A stretch of DNA of 64,000 nt from Pseudoalteromonas sp. OOF1S-7 (GCF_022347765.1 NZ_JAKRFZ010000020.1:26651-90650), one strand, 5' to 3'. Positions 25,501 to 34,371 are shown, numbered from the stretch's first letter. Notes: a model not told the origin generated them from the sequence alone. Program-made: numbers and translations.

Positions 25501-25789
25501 CTAGAAAAACCCCCTGCCATTCAAGAAGCTCCCTCCAGAAAGGAGCATGTTGGATAACATAGGGTTTAACCCACGGTTGCCAAAAAATGAGATTACAAGT
25601 TACTAAGGCAGCCAACACCAACGCTTGAAAAATATACATTTTATAGTAGGTCGACCATCGGAAAACACCCTTTTCTAAAAAGCTCCACTGACTATTTAAA
25701 AAAGCTTTATTTTTATAAATCGACTCTTTAATTTCTTTATTGACTTGAGATGAAAGAGTCCTAAAAAAACGTCCGATTAAAATTTTCAT
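22595..25789 (-). CDS. large orphan membrane protein (1064 residues)
   Basis: Not recognised. The N-terminal about 220 residues contain four to five hydrophobic helices (around 50-70, 90-115, 135-155 and 165-190), such as MYIFQALVLAALVTCNLIFW and LTIIGVVYPLVVGLISVLF. The remaining about 840 residues look soluble, helical and Trp/Tyr-rich in the middle (GSYYMWYMLVEWRSY, AGWGVDMLLNWLDKL). The C-terminal part is more strand-like (VDFKLNNGSDTVGKLTFKYW). No ATP-binding, nuclease or protease motif is evident. It is AT-rich with codon use unlike the housekeeping genes, has no co-transcribed partner, and sits between a secretion locus and a long AT-rich gap. This fits a laterally acquired single-gene module. 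Confidence 0.6.
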   Translation of the reverse strand: MKILIGRFFRTLSSQVNKEIKESIYKNKAFLNSQWSFLEKGVFRWSTYYKMYIFQALVLAALVTCNLIFWQPWVKPYVIQHAPFWRELLEWQGVFLGGQLTIIGVVYPLVVGLISVLFQNKSAKKVIFPLYQKYSGFMFAGLSGLTLSVFIVFGYFLRSTISEHAYVAICLTSALWFSSNLLLTAWFFVKTFRMLDESSREAIIFRYSLHEACELDVRNRIKGVLIENSVCNKLIDNPDENVMEVLSYSYFNDGYKDITRKVKRERSLKDVRLWLLNSAIRVQLNILKLKKIKGAKLVVQPMRGSVTGDTMILALYDGFKINPLVKALIKLSFSFEKEFPRVGIGLSSVLNAVIGPANDAIRDGDAREFSDALESLALWHTELAEALSFKNGEGNLDNWLVLPASGFLSRSYLDELMGEYYRLAQETVERIPDNSRFYTDMLYFHKRIFSSRDALIEQEMRSLIQGSYYMWYMLVEWRSYNSESSDLRIASKYEDILYDFVGAWESWIMYIEPISRRTWDFNKSYPAYITHLEFTASTAISALRFGNFEAAGWGVDMLLNWLDKLSHDEHWNAEFGWHSVLINHYFLALEPTSDIWQLILRGDDYDYSAASALSFKNAHVDLRVITACYMLLKPGNEQPDLLAKYVNALLSGARIHPSSSGVQRPYVISNAGNLLGAYIRHRDYGQHTYGTWISTILESFGRIYKERRVSGRIYTGWGASSPQSMKRAYVEIAISMSKSIWKLPNDWNEAIFSGYFRHMDQKALISDLNDWIKIANEDCDYLLVDPDSLETLKANFIESVEGIITSISNVQSQLVVDAEIDTERLASFGVASSAILSDKNEPEFPLVLFEHIELGVDLDDNFSFDVNISDYAKERVALGIDTNRPINEETWMLDCVSNNLKENILMSLLEYPKFASYYYTDKDCLLSDIQRTSKSMACPVLFVGDRELKSMLRKSSYELEIADRHNISRQDGFDNEYICHVGNCEVYSLNYSDVGYSLLTSKELFHKVCFRKIADDQYVDVDFKLNNGSDTVGKLTFKYWMKVTFTENTPCLKFELVTKDGEKV

Positions 25790-26694
25790 TGATCGTTGTC
25801 TACTATACTATTAATGGTTTTTCTTTATTCTCTGATGGTGTTAACGGCTATTAGCTTTACAAAAGATAACGGTTACGCATACCTATATCATCAGAACATA
25901 AATGTTTCTAGGTCTGTAGTTTCTGGATAAAAGTTCGGCTCTAGCTCTGAGGTTAAGCAACAATGTGTCGTCATTCACTTCCATTTAATCCAATGATGTT
26001 GAGCTATTTCAAAGAGCTAAGCCTTGTCGATAGGCTAAAATTCCCGGGGCAGGCCCGTCCAAGCTTTCACATCAATATTTTTAAAACATCAGAATAGTCT
26101 GTCAAGAGCTCCCTATAACTTCTCACTACTGCATACTCAATCCATAAGCATGTTGAGATAATAAAATTCGATTAAGCTGCCAGATACATTGGTTTCAAAA
26201 AACCTGTAACTTTTCCATAATAACTCGCAATGTATGACCAGCGTCAACCCAGACATAAAATATATGTTTCAAAAATCATGATTCGAGCAAAAGTAAGCGT
26301 GGTTGTGTACTAAGCTACTTTCGACGGCCACATATCACTATACCGAGTAGTTTTCTATCTCTATTTTTCAAATATCCGTGCGATAATAGCATCTGTTTAG
26401 GTTTAGAAAATGAATAGCTGGCTCGGTTAAAGTACCATTTACTCATGGGCTATGATAGCAGAGCAATAGGCTACTAATTCGCTTAGATTAGAATTTGCTA
26501 ATGATTAAGTAAAACGTCACTACATCAGCTTTGTTTCACAAGATAATTCGGTGTAAAAATATGTCAAATTTTAAGTACAACAAAAGGCAATAGAGAACAC
26601 ATAGAAAGTCTGATAGCTTAAATGGAAAGTACTTTTTAGCTTTAGAAGATTTTTGATTTTGAAGTGAAATTTGACACCGCAAACTCTGGAGTTT
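25790..26694. other. long AT-rich intergenic region
   Basis: About 900 bases between the orphan membrane protein gene and ffs. I see no credible gene; open frames are short and low in coding character. It probably holds the promoter of the orphan gene and remnants of an insertion. Confidence 0.4.
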
Positions 26695-26810
26695 GGGTGG
26701 CAGTCTTACCAGCCACATCCCGGCACACGAGTCATTCGCTGTGGCTGCTTCCTTCCGGACCTGACCAGGTTCACGAACTATCGTTGCGAGAGGACCAATA
26801 AGACTACCAT
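26695..26810 (-). ncRNA. ffs: 4.5S RNA of the signal recognition particle
   Basis: The minus strand contains the invariant SRP core: CAGGTCAGGTCCGGAAGGAA, then GCAGCC and TGTGCCGGGATG. Its 5' TGGTAGTCTTA pairs with 3' TAAGACTGCCA to close the hairpin. The size is about 116 bases, close to the 114 of E. coli. The RNA binds Ffh and targets nascent membrane proteins to the translocon. Confidence 0.95.
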
Positions 26811-26836
26811 TGAGGGCCTTGTTTGGCGCGGGATGA

Positions 26837-26865
26837 ATTATCGCGAGTTTCACGCCGGGTTGCAA
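26837..26865 (-). promoter_or_regulatory. ffs promoter
   Basis: On the minus strand TTGCAA (-35, 26860-26865) and GATAAT (-10, 26837-26842) are separated by 17 bases. The start would fall about 20 bases upstream of the mature 5' end, matching the RNase P-trimmed leader of 4.5S RNA. Confidence 0.75.
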
Positions 26866-26874
26866 GGGTAAATG

Positions 26875-26923
26875 TGAAAAAGCCCGACTAACTGCTTAGT
26901 GAGTATACAATTAGACGGGCTTT
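26875..26923 (-). terminator. rho-independent terminator of the DUF3014 gene
   Basis: On the minus strand AAAGCCCGTCTAATTG pairs with CAGTTAGTCGGGCTTT, with further T residues following. It sits between the DUF3014 gene and the ffs promoter. Confidence 0.85.
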
Positions 26924-26958
26924 GCTGTTTTGGTTGGTTTTTTCTTGGGTTTTTTAGC

Positions 26959-27858
26959 TTACTTTGCCAGCGCGACTTTTAGGTCTTGCAGGCGCTTTTT
27001 CATTTTCTTCATGTTTTCCGGGCCCATGCGCAGGAATAGCTTTTGCGCATCAGACAGTTGCTCCCACTCGGCATAGGCGTATTTGTAGGTCACAGACTCT
27101 TGCAGCAACGGCAAGCTGGTTTCCGGGATAGGCGTTTCCAGCAGCTCGCCAATGGCTTCTTGCAAAGTCAGATCGAATTCGCCGCCGTCGTAGCCAATTT
27201 CTTCGTAAGCTTCACGAATTAACGGCTTGAACTTGTCGTACGTGCGTACCAGCTGGGCTGTGCTCATCGCATTGAGCATGTTGACGTACGGCGTGTAACG
27301 CTCAAAACTGTTCGGATCGGTGATAATGATATCGTCTTCGATCACCATAAAGCTGTCTTTTGGTTTACTGACGGGGAAGTGGTTTTTAGCCACTTTGCCT
27401 TGTGCCAGGTTGTCGACGAATACCACGCTGCGGCGGATCATGTCGTCAGTGACCACCAGATCCATAGCAGTGTCATTCAGATAGTTACCAATTTGCTCGC
27501 TCAGAGCCACGTCGCTGTCATCCAGAGAAGGAAGCGGTGCAGCAACTGGTTGCTCGGGCTCGCGCTGTGGCAGCGGCTCTGGTTCTATAACGGGTTCTGG
27601 CTCTGCAATTGGCTCTGGCGCTAAAGGCTCTTCAACCTCAGTCGCAGGCTCCGGTCGTGCGGTATTGACCACTTCAGTTGGTGTTTTTTCAGGTACTACA
27701 ACATCCTGTTTGAACTTTGTGTTTTCCTGCTGATTGTCTCGGTTTGAAAGCACAAATATGGCCACAATAACGAGGACCACGACCACGCTTACGGCAAGCA
27801 ATAAGTGGCTGTTAGACGGCTTGCTGTTCCTTGATTCTGCTGAGTTGTGCTCTGACAT
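26959..27858 (-). CDS. DUF3014 domain protein, membrane-anchored
   Basis: 299 residues from the ATG at 27858, chosen for GGAG 5 bases upstream; 30 extra upstream codons are open but implausible. One membrane helix (LLLAVSVVVVLVIVAIFVL, about residues 18-37) is followed by a Glu/Pro-rich spacer (repeats such as PEPVIEPEPLPQ, about 70-110) and a conserved C-terminal domain (about 115-295). That domain contains DDMIRRSVVFVDNLAQGK and FKPLIREAYEEIGYDGG and matches DUF3014. The topology suggests a periplasmic domain on a flexible stalk. No function is established that I know of. Monocistronic, with its own terminator. Confidence 0.75.
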   Translation of the reverse strand: MSEHNSAESRNSKPSNSHLLLAVSVVVVLVIVAIFVLSNRDNQQENTKFKQDVVVPEKTPTEVVNTARPEPATEVEEPLAPEPIAEPEPVIEPEPLPQREPEQPVAAPLPSLDDSDVALSEQIGNYLNDTAMDLVVTDDMIRRSVVFVDNLAQGKVAKNHFPVSKPKDSFMVIEDDIIITDPNSFERYTPYVNMLNAMSTAQLVRTYDKFKPLIREAYEEIGYDGGEFDLTLQEAIGELLETPIPETSLPLLQESVTYKYAYAEWEQLSDAQKLFLRMGPENMKKMKKRLQDLKVALAK

Positions 27859-28300
27859 GGAAGCTCCATTAAATTTGCTAAACGAATTAGTTGCACTTAC
27901 GGTAACTAAAGTACCAGATTGGGCGTTTGGCCGCTTATCAGGCAACAAAAATAATCTATAATATACAAAAGATTATAGCCCATCGCAGGTCCCTTTGACG
28001 ACACTTGCGTCTGCAACCTATGGCATTTTTAGTCTCTTTAAACGCGTATACTCACAAATGCATCCAATATTGGTGAGTATTCATTAAAAGATATCGCATC
28101 CGTGACAAGGTGCAATATCAATTACCGCTTAGTGAGCATATGGGCGCAATATGAATCGTCAATGAATTTGTTTCTGATCCGCGATATATTGCGGTTTTAC
28201 TAAGTTAAACAAATCGTTATAGTAGGTATAGTCGGCTTATCAAGGCCTAAAATTATTTCTCAAATCAACCTCTGTTAATTTGCGCGGTTTAAGGAAGCAT
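27859..28300. other. divergent intergenic region
   Basis: 442 bases between the DUF3014 and patatin genes. It should carry both promoters. A small CTATAAT/ATTATAG inverted repeat lies near 27954-27976; otherwise nothing identifiable. Confidence 0.4.
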
Positions 28301-29446
28301 ATGAGTCAGCATCACAGTTCGCGTTCATGTCCTCGTTCAGCACTGCTGCTAACCGGTGGTGGGGCCCGGGCTGCCTACCAGGTTGGCGTGCTAAAAGCGC
28401 TGGCTCACAGCCTGCCCAGAACCGCCCCGCTGCCCTTTCGGATTATTAACGGCACATCGGCTGGGGCCATCAACTCCGCCGGTCTGGCTTGTTATGCCTC
28501 GAATATGCATCTGGCGATCCGTAAAATAGAGACAATCTGGAAGAACTTTCATACCGATATGGTTTACGAGAGTGGCTTTGTCGGTGCGTTTGGCCACATT
28601 CTGGGTAATATGATGCGCAGTTTTCAGGCTGAATACATCAATCAGCCACCGGCCAGTTTGCTGGATAACACACCACTGCGCCACCTGCTGCGCGAGGTGC
28701 TCGACCTGTCGAGGATCGATCGCAACATTCAGCGCGGCTATCTGGATGCCTTGTCGGTGACCGTATCAAGTTACTCAACCGGCCGCTCTGTGGCGTTTTA
28801 TCAGGCTAAGGACGCGCGCCCGTGGCAACGCGCCAAGCGCATTGGTGTGCCCGATCATATCACTCTGGATCACCTGATGGCCTCCAGTGCCATTCCTATG
28901 GTGTTTCCCAGTGTGCGGGTCAGGCATCATTATTACGGTGATGGTTCAATCCACCAGCTGTCGCCACTAAGCCCGTCGATCCATCTGGGTGCCGAGAAGA
29001 TTTTCGTCATTGGTGTTGAGCAACCAAAAATCCCGACCCCACTTGGCTACGAGCCGCACTTTCCCGGCATGTCGGTAGTTGCCGGTCATCTACTCGATAG
29101 TGTGTTCAGCGATACCTTACAATCGGATCTGGAACGACTGGAGCGGGTAAACCGCACGGTCGGGTTACTACCCGCCAGAGATAAACACAAAGAGCTGAAA
29201 CACATTAAAACTCTGGTGGTCAATCCCACTCATAATTTCAATGAGCTGGCTTTACATTATTACGATGAGCTGCCGATGGCCATTAAGCTCTTGCTGCGTT
29301 CTATCGGGGTAAGGCGGCACTCGCCATCGAGTTTGACCAGTTACTTGTTGTTCGAAAAAGCCTATACCCGGGAGTTGATCGAGTATGGTTATCAGGACGG
29401 GCTTGCGCGGCTGGACGAAATTCGTGCATTTCTGGAGCTGGATTAA
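28301..29446 (+). CDS. patatin-like phospholipase
   Basis: 381 residues from ATG 28301 with AAGGAAG upstream (a TTG seven codons earlier is rejected). The patatin domain begins at once: oxyanion motif TGGGARAAYQVGVLKAL (about 18-34), nucleophile Ser53 in GTSAGAIN and the dyad Asp214 in YYGDGSIHQLSP. The last about 150 residues (LLRSIGVRRHSPSSL, then YGYQDGLARLDEI) are a conserved tail seen in proteobacterial patatin homologues of this size. No signal peptide is present. The expected activity is lipid acyl hydrolase on membrane phospholipids; the partner or regulation is unknown. Confidence 0.88.
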   Translation: MSQHHSSRSCPRSALLLTGGGARAAYQVGVLKALAHSLPRTAPLPFRIINGTSAGAINSAGLACYASNMHLAIRKIETIWKNFHTDMVYESGFVGAFGHILGNMMRSFQAEYINQPPASLLDNTPLRHLLREVLDLSRIDRNIQRGYLDALSVTVSSYSTGRSVAFYQAKDARPWQRAKRIGVPDHITLDHLMASSAIPMVFPSVRVRHHYYGDGSIHQLSPLSPSIHLGAEKIFVIGVEQPKIPTPLGYEPHFPGMSVVAGHLLDSVFSDTLQSDLERLERVNRTVGLLPARDKHKELKHIKTLVVNPTHNFNELALHYYDELPMAIKLLLRSIGVRRHSPSSLTSYLLFEKAYTRELIEYGYQDGLARLDEIRAFLELD

Positions 29447-29459
29447 CCCATACCAATCG

Positions 29460-31532
29460 TTATGGCAGGCCGTCTAGCAGGAATTGCTCGGCCCGCTCCA
29501 CCCGCCGCGGCTTGCCTTTAAGCAACAATACATCGCTGGCACATAAGGTGATTTCTTCATCCGGCATGGAGATTTCTTCACCATTGCGTCGCAGTGCTTT
29601 TACCACAACCTTATGCCTTGCCAGGTCCAGCTCCGCAATCGATTTATCGACTGCAAAGGCATCATCCGGTAGCGCTATTGCATGCAGATATTCCAACCGG
29701 TCTGTGCTGTAGTTAGCGCCTTCTGCGCCCGCGTATTCTTTCATTTCCTGGCTGTCGCCGGTGAAAAAGCCGTGTAAATACTCGTAGCGGTTTTGTCTTT
29801 CAATACTTACCCGTTTAAGGATCCGCCGCATCGGCACACCCGACATGTACAACACGTGCGATACCATCATCAGGCTGGCTTCCAGTGACTCAGGCACAAC
29901 CTCAGTGGCGCCGAGTTCTTTGAGTGCTTCAAGGTGTGTATCGTCCTTCATTCTGACCAGAATTTTTACCTCAGGGGCAAAGCGCTTAACCGCATCTATC
30001 ACGGCCTGCGCTTTGTCGAAGTCGTTCAGCGACACAATCACCAGGCGAGCTTCACTGACATTGGCCGACTTGAGCACCTCCTGCTGGGTTGGGTCGCCAA
30101 ACACTACAGGTTCGCCGGCGGTTAAGGCTTCCTGAACAATCGCCGGGTTACGCTCTACAGCAATATAAGGAATGGCTTCCGGGCGCAAAAAACGGGCGAT
30201 TGTCTGGCCTACCCGCGCATAACCAAAAATCACCACATGATTTTTGATTTTGCTGGAGGTTATGAAACCCTGCTCGTGCGGCTCGGGTCGTCCTTCGCTG
30301 TCAATTCCAAGCAGTTTGATCAGCCTGTCTGTTTCGCTGATCAAATATGGCGTTAGTGCCATAGACAAGACCCCTAACGCTATCAGGAACGAGGCAACTT
30401 CTGCGCTAAGTAATTGATGTTTGCCGGCCAGCGCCACCAACACAAAGCCGAACTCTCCCATCTGCCACAGTAATATCCCGGCTGCAAAGGCATCTTTGCG
30501 ACGCTCACCCATTAGCTGAGCCAGCAGAAAAATAATGGCCAGTTTAAGCACAATGAGCAGCGCCAGAACCAGTACAATGTAAATAAACGACTGGATCACA
30601 TAAGACACATCGAGTTGCGTGCCAACGGTGACAAAAAACAGTCCCATCAGAATATCGCGAAATGGCCGGATCTCGGCTTCCAGCTGGTGCCTGAACTGAC
30701 TTTCACCCAGCATCATCCCCGCCAAAAACGCCCCCAGTGCCATCGATAGGCCAAACGCATAGGTCAGCGCTCCCGCACACAACGCCACCACCAGGGTAGT
30801 CAGTACAAAGAGTTCATCGGTTCGGGCCATCGCAACTTCATTGAAGACTTTGGGTAACACCCACTTGCCAATGGCCCACAATAACATACACACAAACGCG
30901 CCTTTGGCGAGCGCAAGGATGAGTGCGCCTACCAGGACCTGGTTATCAGACTGGCTTAATAAAGGAATGGTGATCAGCAGTGGCACCACGGCAATGTCCT
31001 GGAACAGTAAAACCCCCACCGCCAGCTGACCACGGCGAATATTCAATATGCCCCGCTCTTTGAGCTCCTTCACCACGACGGCCGTGGAAGACAAAGCGAT
31101 CAAACTGGCAATGATCAGCGCTTCTATCCAGTTAAATCCCAGGTACTTCAATATGACCGCCAGCACCACAGTGGTCACCAACACCTGTAAGCTGCCCAGC
31201 CCAAACACCACACTGCGCATGGCCATCAGTTTAGGAATGGAGAACTCCAGACCCAGACTGAATAGTAAGAAGACAATACCTAACTCGGCTATCAGTTGGA
31301 TCTCATGGCTGTTGTTTATCCAGCCAAAGCCATAGCTGCCCGCCAGCAGGCCCGTCAATAAATAGGCCAGTATGGGTGGCAGCCCGACGCGCTTAAACGA
31401 CCACACCAGCGCCACGGCACAGAGTAACAAGGCTATCAGCCCGGTAAACTGACCTTCCAGGGCGGCAACTAGCGTACTGGTGACATCCTCACCTAAAAAC
31501 CCGGCAAAATTTTGCTGCAAACCGCCTCCCAA
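29460..31532 (-). CDS. CPA2 family cation:proton antiporter with TrkA-N domain (KefB/KefC-like)
   Basis: About 690 residues. The N-terminal about 390 residues form a Na+/H+ exchanger domain with 12 or so helices: LPPILAYLLTGLLAG, FLLFSLGLEFSIPKLMAM, LLFQDIAVVPLL and GAFLAGMMLGESQF. A TrkA-N Rossmann domain follows (HVVIFGYARVGQTIARFL, about 425-540, NAD-binding GxxxxG). A TrkA-C-like domain lies near residues 600-690. Such proteins exchange potassium or sodium for protons and are gated by nucleotide or glutathione adducts in Kef systems. The start is uncertain: only TTG codons at 31532 and 31520 are available, the latter behind GGGAGG. Convergent with the patatin gene, 13 bases apart. Confidence 0.88.
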   Translation of the reverse strand: MGGGLQQNFAGFLGEDVTSTLVAALEGQFTGLIALLLCAVALVWSFKRVGLPPILAYLLTGLLAGSYGFGWINNSHEIQLIAELGIVFLLFSLGLEFSIPKLMAMRSVVFGLGSLQVLVTTVVLAVILKYLGFNWIEALIIASLIALSSTAVVVKELKERGILNIRRGQLAVGVLLFQDIAVVPLLITIPLLSQSDNQVLVGALILALAKGAFVCMLLWAIGKWVLPKVFNEVAMARTDELFVLTTLVVALCAGALTYAFGLSMALGAFLAGMMLGESQFRHQLEAEIRPFRDILMGLFFVTVGTQLDVSYVIQSFIYIVLVLALLIVLKLAIIFLLAQLMGERRKDAFAAGILLWQMGEFGFVLVALAGKHQLLSAEVASFLIALGVLSMALTPYLISETDRLIKLLGIDSEGRPEPHEQGFITSSKIKNHVVIFGYARVGQTIARFLRPEAIPYIAVERNPAIVQEALTAGEPVVFGDPTQQEVLKSANVSEARLVIVSLNDFDKAQAVIDAVKRFAPEVKILVRMKDDTHLEALKELGATEVVPESLEASLMMVSHVLYMSGVPMRRILKRVSIERQNRYEYLHGFFTGDSQEMKEYAGAEGANYSTDRLEYLHAIALPDDAFAVDKSIAELDLARHKVVVKALRRNGEEISMPDEEITLCASDVLLLKGKPRRVERAEQFLLDGLP

Positions 31533-31666
31533 GCGTCAATAAATTAGTGGTGAGCAATTTTTATTCACTACTAAATATAGCAAGCAGCTGTTTTTCAGCC
31601 AGTTTAAATTTTTGGCATGAAACTCGCTTAGAACAGACTGAATGTTGTACTTTAGGGGAATATTAG

Positions 31667-32563
31667 ATGGAAAATGTCCATATTTTGACACAACGGGCAC
31701 CGACGCGCGGGGATTTTTTGCCGTTTAACGCACAAATGCAAATGTCGCACGTCCCCGAAAACCCAATGAGCCTGACTGAAAAATTGCAAACAACACTGGA
31801 TGTCAATGGACTACTCGACATCTTTGCAGGTTATATTAAACGTATCATAAATCTGGCCGGATTACAGTTTCACTCCAGTGAAGGCGTGTTTCAGATGCAA
31901 CAAAGCAACAACCAGCTCAGCCCATATACCTTTGATCTGGAATTAAACAACCAGCATCTGGGTCAGATTGTATATTTTAGCAAGTACCGCCTGAGTGAGT
32001 CACTACAGGCCAGGTTGATCCAGCTACACACCTGCTTGCTATATCCACTCAGAAATGCCTTGATGTACCAAAGAGTGCTGAAACTGGCGACCAAAGATTC
32101 GCTGACCGGCTTATCTAATCGCAGTCAGTTTAATGAGTTTCTGGCAAAGAAGCTTGAACGCAGCCGCCGTCATCACTGTAATTTCAGTCTGATGCTACTG
32201 GATCTGGACAACTTTAAGCAAGTGAACGACCTGTATGGTCACAAAATGGGCGACAATGTTTTGATTGAGTTTGCACGTATTCTGGAATCATCCGTGCGGG
32301 CTACAGACACCGTGTTTCGTTTTGGTGGTGACGAGTTTGCGATCCTGATAGACGACCCGGCCTTTACTACCAACAAGGTGATTGCCGAACGTATTATGGC
32401 ATCCGTCAGGTGCTGTACTGTTATGAAGAATCATGACGTTACTACCAGTATTGGCTTTACACTGGCAACCAGTCAGGATTGTCCGAATGAAATTTTCTCG
32501 CGGGCAGATAAAGGACTGTATCGCGCTAAGGACGCAGGTCGAAACTGCGCCCGTACGATTTAA
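31667..32563 (+). CDS. diguanylate cyclase (GGDEF domain)
   Basis: 298 residues with AGGGGAA before the start. The C-terminal half is a full GGDEF domain: DSLTGLSNRSQFNEFL, LMLLDLDNFKQVNDLYGH and the active-site GGDEF at residues 220-224. An RxxD (RATD) lies five residues before GGDEF, so an inhibitory c-di-GMP site is likely. The N-terminal about 125 residues (LDIFAGYIKRIINLAGLQFH) may be a GAF-like sensor and have no membrane helix, suggesting a cytosolic enzyme. It makes cyclic di-GMP from GTP, controlling biofilm or motility. Monocistronic, ended by a shared hairpin. Confidence 0.92.
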   Translation: MENVHILTQRAPTRGDFLPFNAQMQMSHVPENPMSLTEKLQTTLDVNGLLDIFAGYIKRIINLAGLQFHSSEGVFQMQQSNNQLSPYTFDLELNNQHLGQIVYFSKYRLSESLQARLIQLHTCLLYPLRNALMYQRVLKLATKDSLTGLSNRSQFNEFLAKKLERSRRHHCNFSLMLLDLDNFKQVNDLYGHKMGDNVLIEFARILESSVRATDTVFRFGGDEFAILIDDPAFTTNKVIAERIMASVRCCTVMKNHDVTTSIGFTLATSQDCPNEIFSRADKGLYRAKDAGRNCARTI

Positions 32564-32578
32564 CCTGCTGACAGCTAG

Positions 32579-32608
32579 ACCATATTGCGTCCCCTAACGC
32601 AATATGGT
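32579..32608. terminator. bidirectional hairpin between convergent genes
   Basis: ACCATATTGCGT (32579-32590) pairs perfectly with ACGCAATATGGT (32597-32608). It lies between the GGDEF stop codon and the stop of the convergent membrane protein gene. Confidence 0.65.
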
Positions 32609-32952
32609 TACTGTTTTCGCAGTACAGTCAGCTTATAGAGCAACAGTATCAGCGCAAAACCGCTAAAGAAACTGTTAATAACCCAGGCCAGTGATAAAAA
32701 GTCAGGCAGTTCGCTGAACATGATAGCCAGCAAGGGCGCCCCCAGGCCAAAGATAAAAAAGCTGCCGCCTTTACCATGCCAGTACGCCAGTAGCAGTACA
32801 GCACTGAGCCCACCGGCACCTGCGCTAAGCGCGACATTACCAATATTCAGTCCGCCATTCACCGCCAGAATTGCAAATAATGCACAACAACTCAATACCG
32901 CCCAGATAGCTTTATTCGCCAGTGATTCACCAATCTTTCTTGTTTCTTGCAT
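32608..32952 (-). CDS. small membrane protein downstream of tilS
   Basis: 114 residues with four hydrophobic helices: AIWAVLSCCALFAILAV, VALSAGAGGLSAVLLLAYW, FFIFGLGAPLLAIMF and VINSFFSGFALILLLYKL. No family recognised. The first 26 bases overlap the end of tilS, so translation is probably coupled to it. The functional link to tRNA modification is unclear; chance neighbourhood is possible. Confidence 0.6.
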   Translation of the reverse strand: MQETRKIGESLANKAIWAVLSCCALFAILAVNGGLNIGNVALSAGAGGLSAVLLLAYWHGKGGSFFIFGLGAPLLAIMFSELPDFLSLAWVINSFFSGFALILLLYKLTVLRKQ

Positions 32953-34318
32953 CTTCTAATTTCCAGTTGAGTCCCTGAGGCGACGAGAACGCCTCATTGA
33001 CAAAAAATCCCACCACCTGCACCAACTCATCGTTGTAATAAATCAGGGGCACGCGACTGCGCTCCCAGGTGGGGACACCATACTCTTTTAGCCAGTGTTT
33101 GAGGGTATTACGGCCGCTGCGCCCGGGCGGTTTAACTTTCTCGTTCAGACAATTAAACTGCACCGACACCCGCTCATCCGCTGTTGGATGACGAACCCCC
33201 CGCCCTTCAGCCACACTTAAGGTCGTAACGTCATCCAGCACCACGTTCGCCAGGCCAACATCGTATTGCACCTGCCTTGGCGGCAACTCAGTTACCCAAT
33301 ATAACTGATCTCTGAAACGCCGGACCTGTCCCGCTGATAAAGCTACGGTCATTTGTGCATCAGAGCGCGCATTGAGGGCCTGTGTCAGGATCTGATCCAG
33401 CTGTTTCTGCGAGGGCATCTGAATTCCCTGCTCAGCCAGCCAGCCACGCACCAGATTCTGCTGGCGTAAAGGGGCGAGTTCAGCGAGACGACGGATAGAC
33501 AAGCTCTGCTCGTTCAGACAATACGCCAGATCGGCCTGCGTAAGTTCATCCAGCAACGCCTGTTGCCCCTGTAGCAGCTCAACAGTGCGCATTACGCTGG
33601 GAACAAACCCAGAAAAACGGGATTTCAGCAAAGGTAATACCTGATTTCGCAAGAAATTGCGATCGAACCGGTCACTGAGGTTAGATTCATCCTCAATATG
33701 TGAGATCCCAAATGTCTTTGCAAATGCTTCAATGTCGCTGCGCTGAGATATTAACAAGGGTCTCAGACACACCCGACCGGATGGCAGTGTACTACGTGCA
33801 TGCATGGCGCCCAACCCCTTCAGACCTGAGCCTCGTTTCAGGCGCAGCAGAAAAGTTTCGACCTGATCGTCACCATGCTGTCCGAGCACCAATGCATGAC
33901 AAGGGTGTGCGTGTTTATCCAGCGCATCATACCGTGCGACGCGGGCCTGAGCTTCGAGGCTTTGACGACTTTGCGCCTCCACACTGACGGAGATCGGCGT
34001 AAACTCGACCGCCAGCACCGCACATTGTTCCTGACAAAATGCCTGCCACTGCAGGGAATTAGGTGATAGCCCATGGTCCACGTAAATCGCCTGTAAGGCA
34101 AGGTGAGGATTGACTTGTATATAATGGCGACATAGGTGCAGCAGTACCATTGAATCGACACCACCCGAGAGTGCAACGGTGAGGCCACTTATTGCCGTAT
34201 GTGTTACTGCATGCGTTATCGTATGCGTTACTGCATGGGTTGCCGGGTACGTTTCTTCATCGGCCAGTAACTTATCTAAGCTGGCAGCAAAACGGCTATA
34301 GAGCGGGGTCTGAGTCAT
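32927..34318 (-). CDS. tilS: tRNA(Ile)-lysidine synthetase
   Basis: About 463 residues from ATG 34318 (a GTG two codons earlier is possible). The N-type ATP-pyrophosphatase P-loop LTVALSGGVDSMVLLHLC is near residues 46-63. The LGQHGDDQVETFLLRLKRGSG block follows, and then the C-terminal TilS domains (RNTLKHWLKEYGVPTWERSRVPLIYY). The enzyme converts C34 of the AUA-reading tRNA-Ile to lysidine and is normally essential. Oddly, residues 27-42 are a four-fold repeat of T-H-(A/T)-(V/I/A) just before the P-loop, absent from typical homologues as far as I recall. The gene overlaps the following small membrane protein gene. Confidence 0.93.
   Translation of the reverse strand: MTQTPLYSRFAASLDKLLADEETYPATHAVTHTITHAVTHTAISGLTVALSGGVDSMVLLHLCRHYIQVNPHLALQAIYVDHGLSPNSLQWQAFCQEQCAVLAVEFTPISVSVEAQSRQSLEAQARVARYDALDKHAHPCHALVLGQHGDDQVETFLLRLKRGSGLKGLGAMHARSTLPSGRVCLRPLLISQRSDIEAFAKTFGISHIEDESNLSDRFDRNFLRNQVLPLLKSRFSGFVPSVMRTVELLQGQQALLDELTQADLAYCLNEQSLSIRRLAELAPLRQQNLVRGWLAEQGIQMPSQKQLDQILTQALNARSDAQMTVALSAGQVRRFRDQLYWVTELPPRQVQYDVGLANVVLDDVTTLSVAEGRGVRHPTADERVSVQFNCLNEKVKPPGRSGRNTLKHWLKEYGVPTWERSRVPLIYYNDELVQVVGFFVNEAFSSPQGLNWKLEDARNKKDW
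34195..34242 (-). repeat. 12-bp in-frame tandem repeat inside tilS
   Basis: Four units of 12 bases (plus strand variants of ACTGCATGCGTT, alternating with ATCGTATGCGTT) encode the THAV/THTI/THAV/THTA stretch of TilS. The alternating identity suggests a 24-base duplication of an older 12-base repeat. Confidence 0.85.
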
Positions 34319-34371
34319 AATCACAGGCGTTGTTGGTACTTAGACAATATTATCCCGATTTTACGGGCACA

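Noticed and set aside
26536..26865. Minus-strand frame of 109 codons
   Set aside because: It overlaps the ffs gene and its promoter, so it is a chance frame through a structural RNA.
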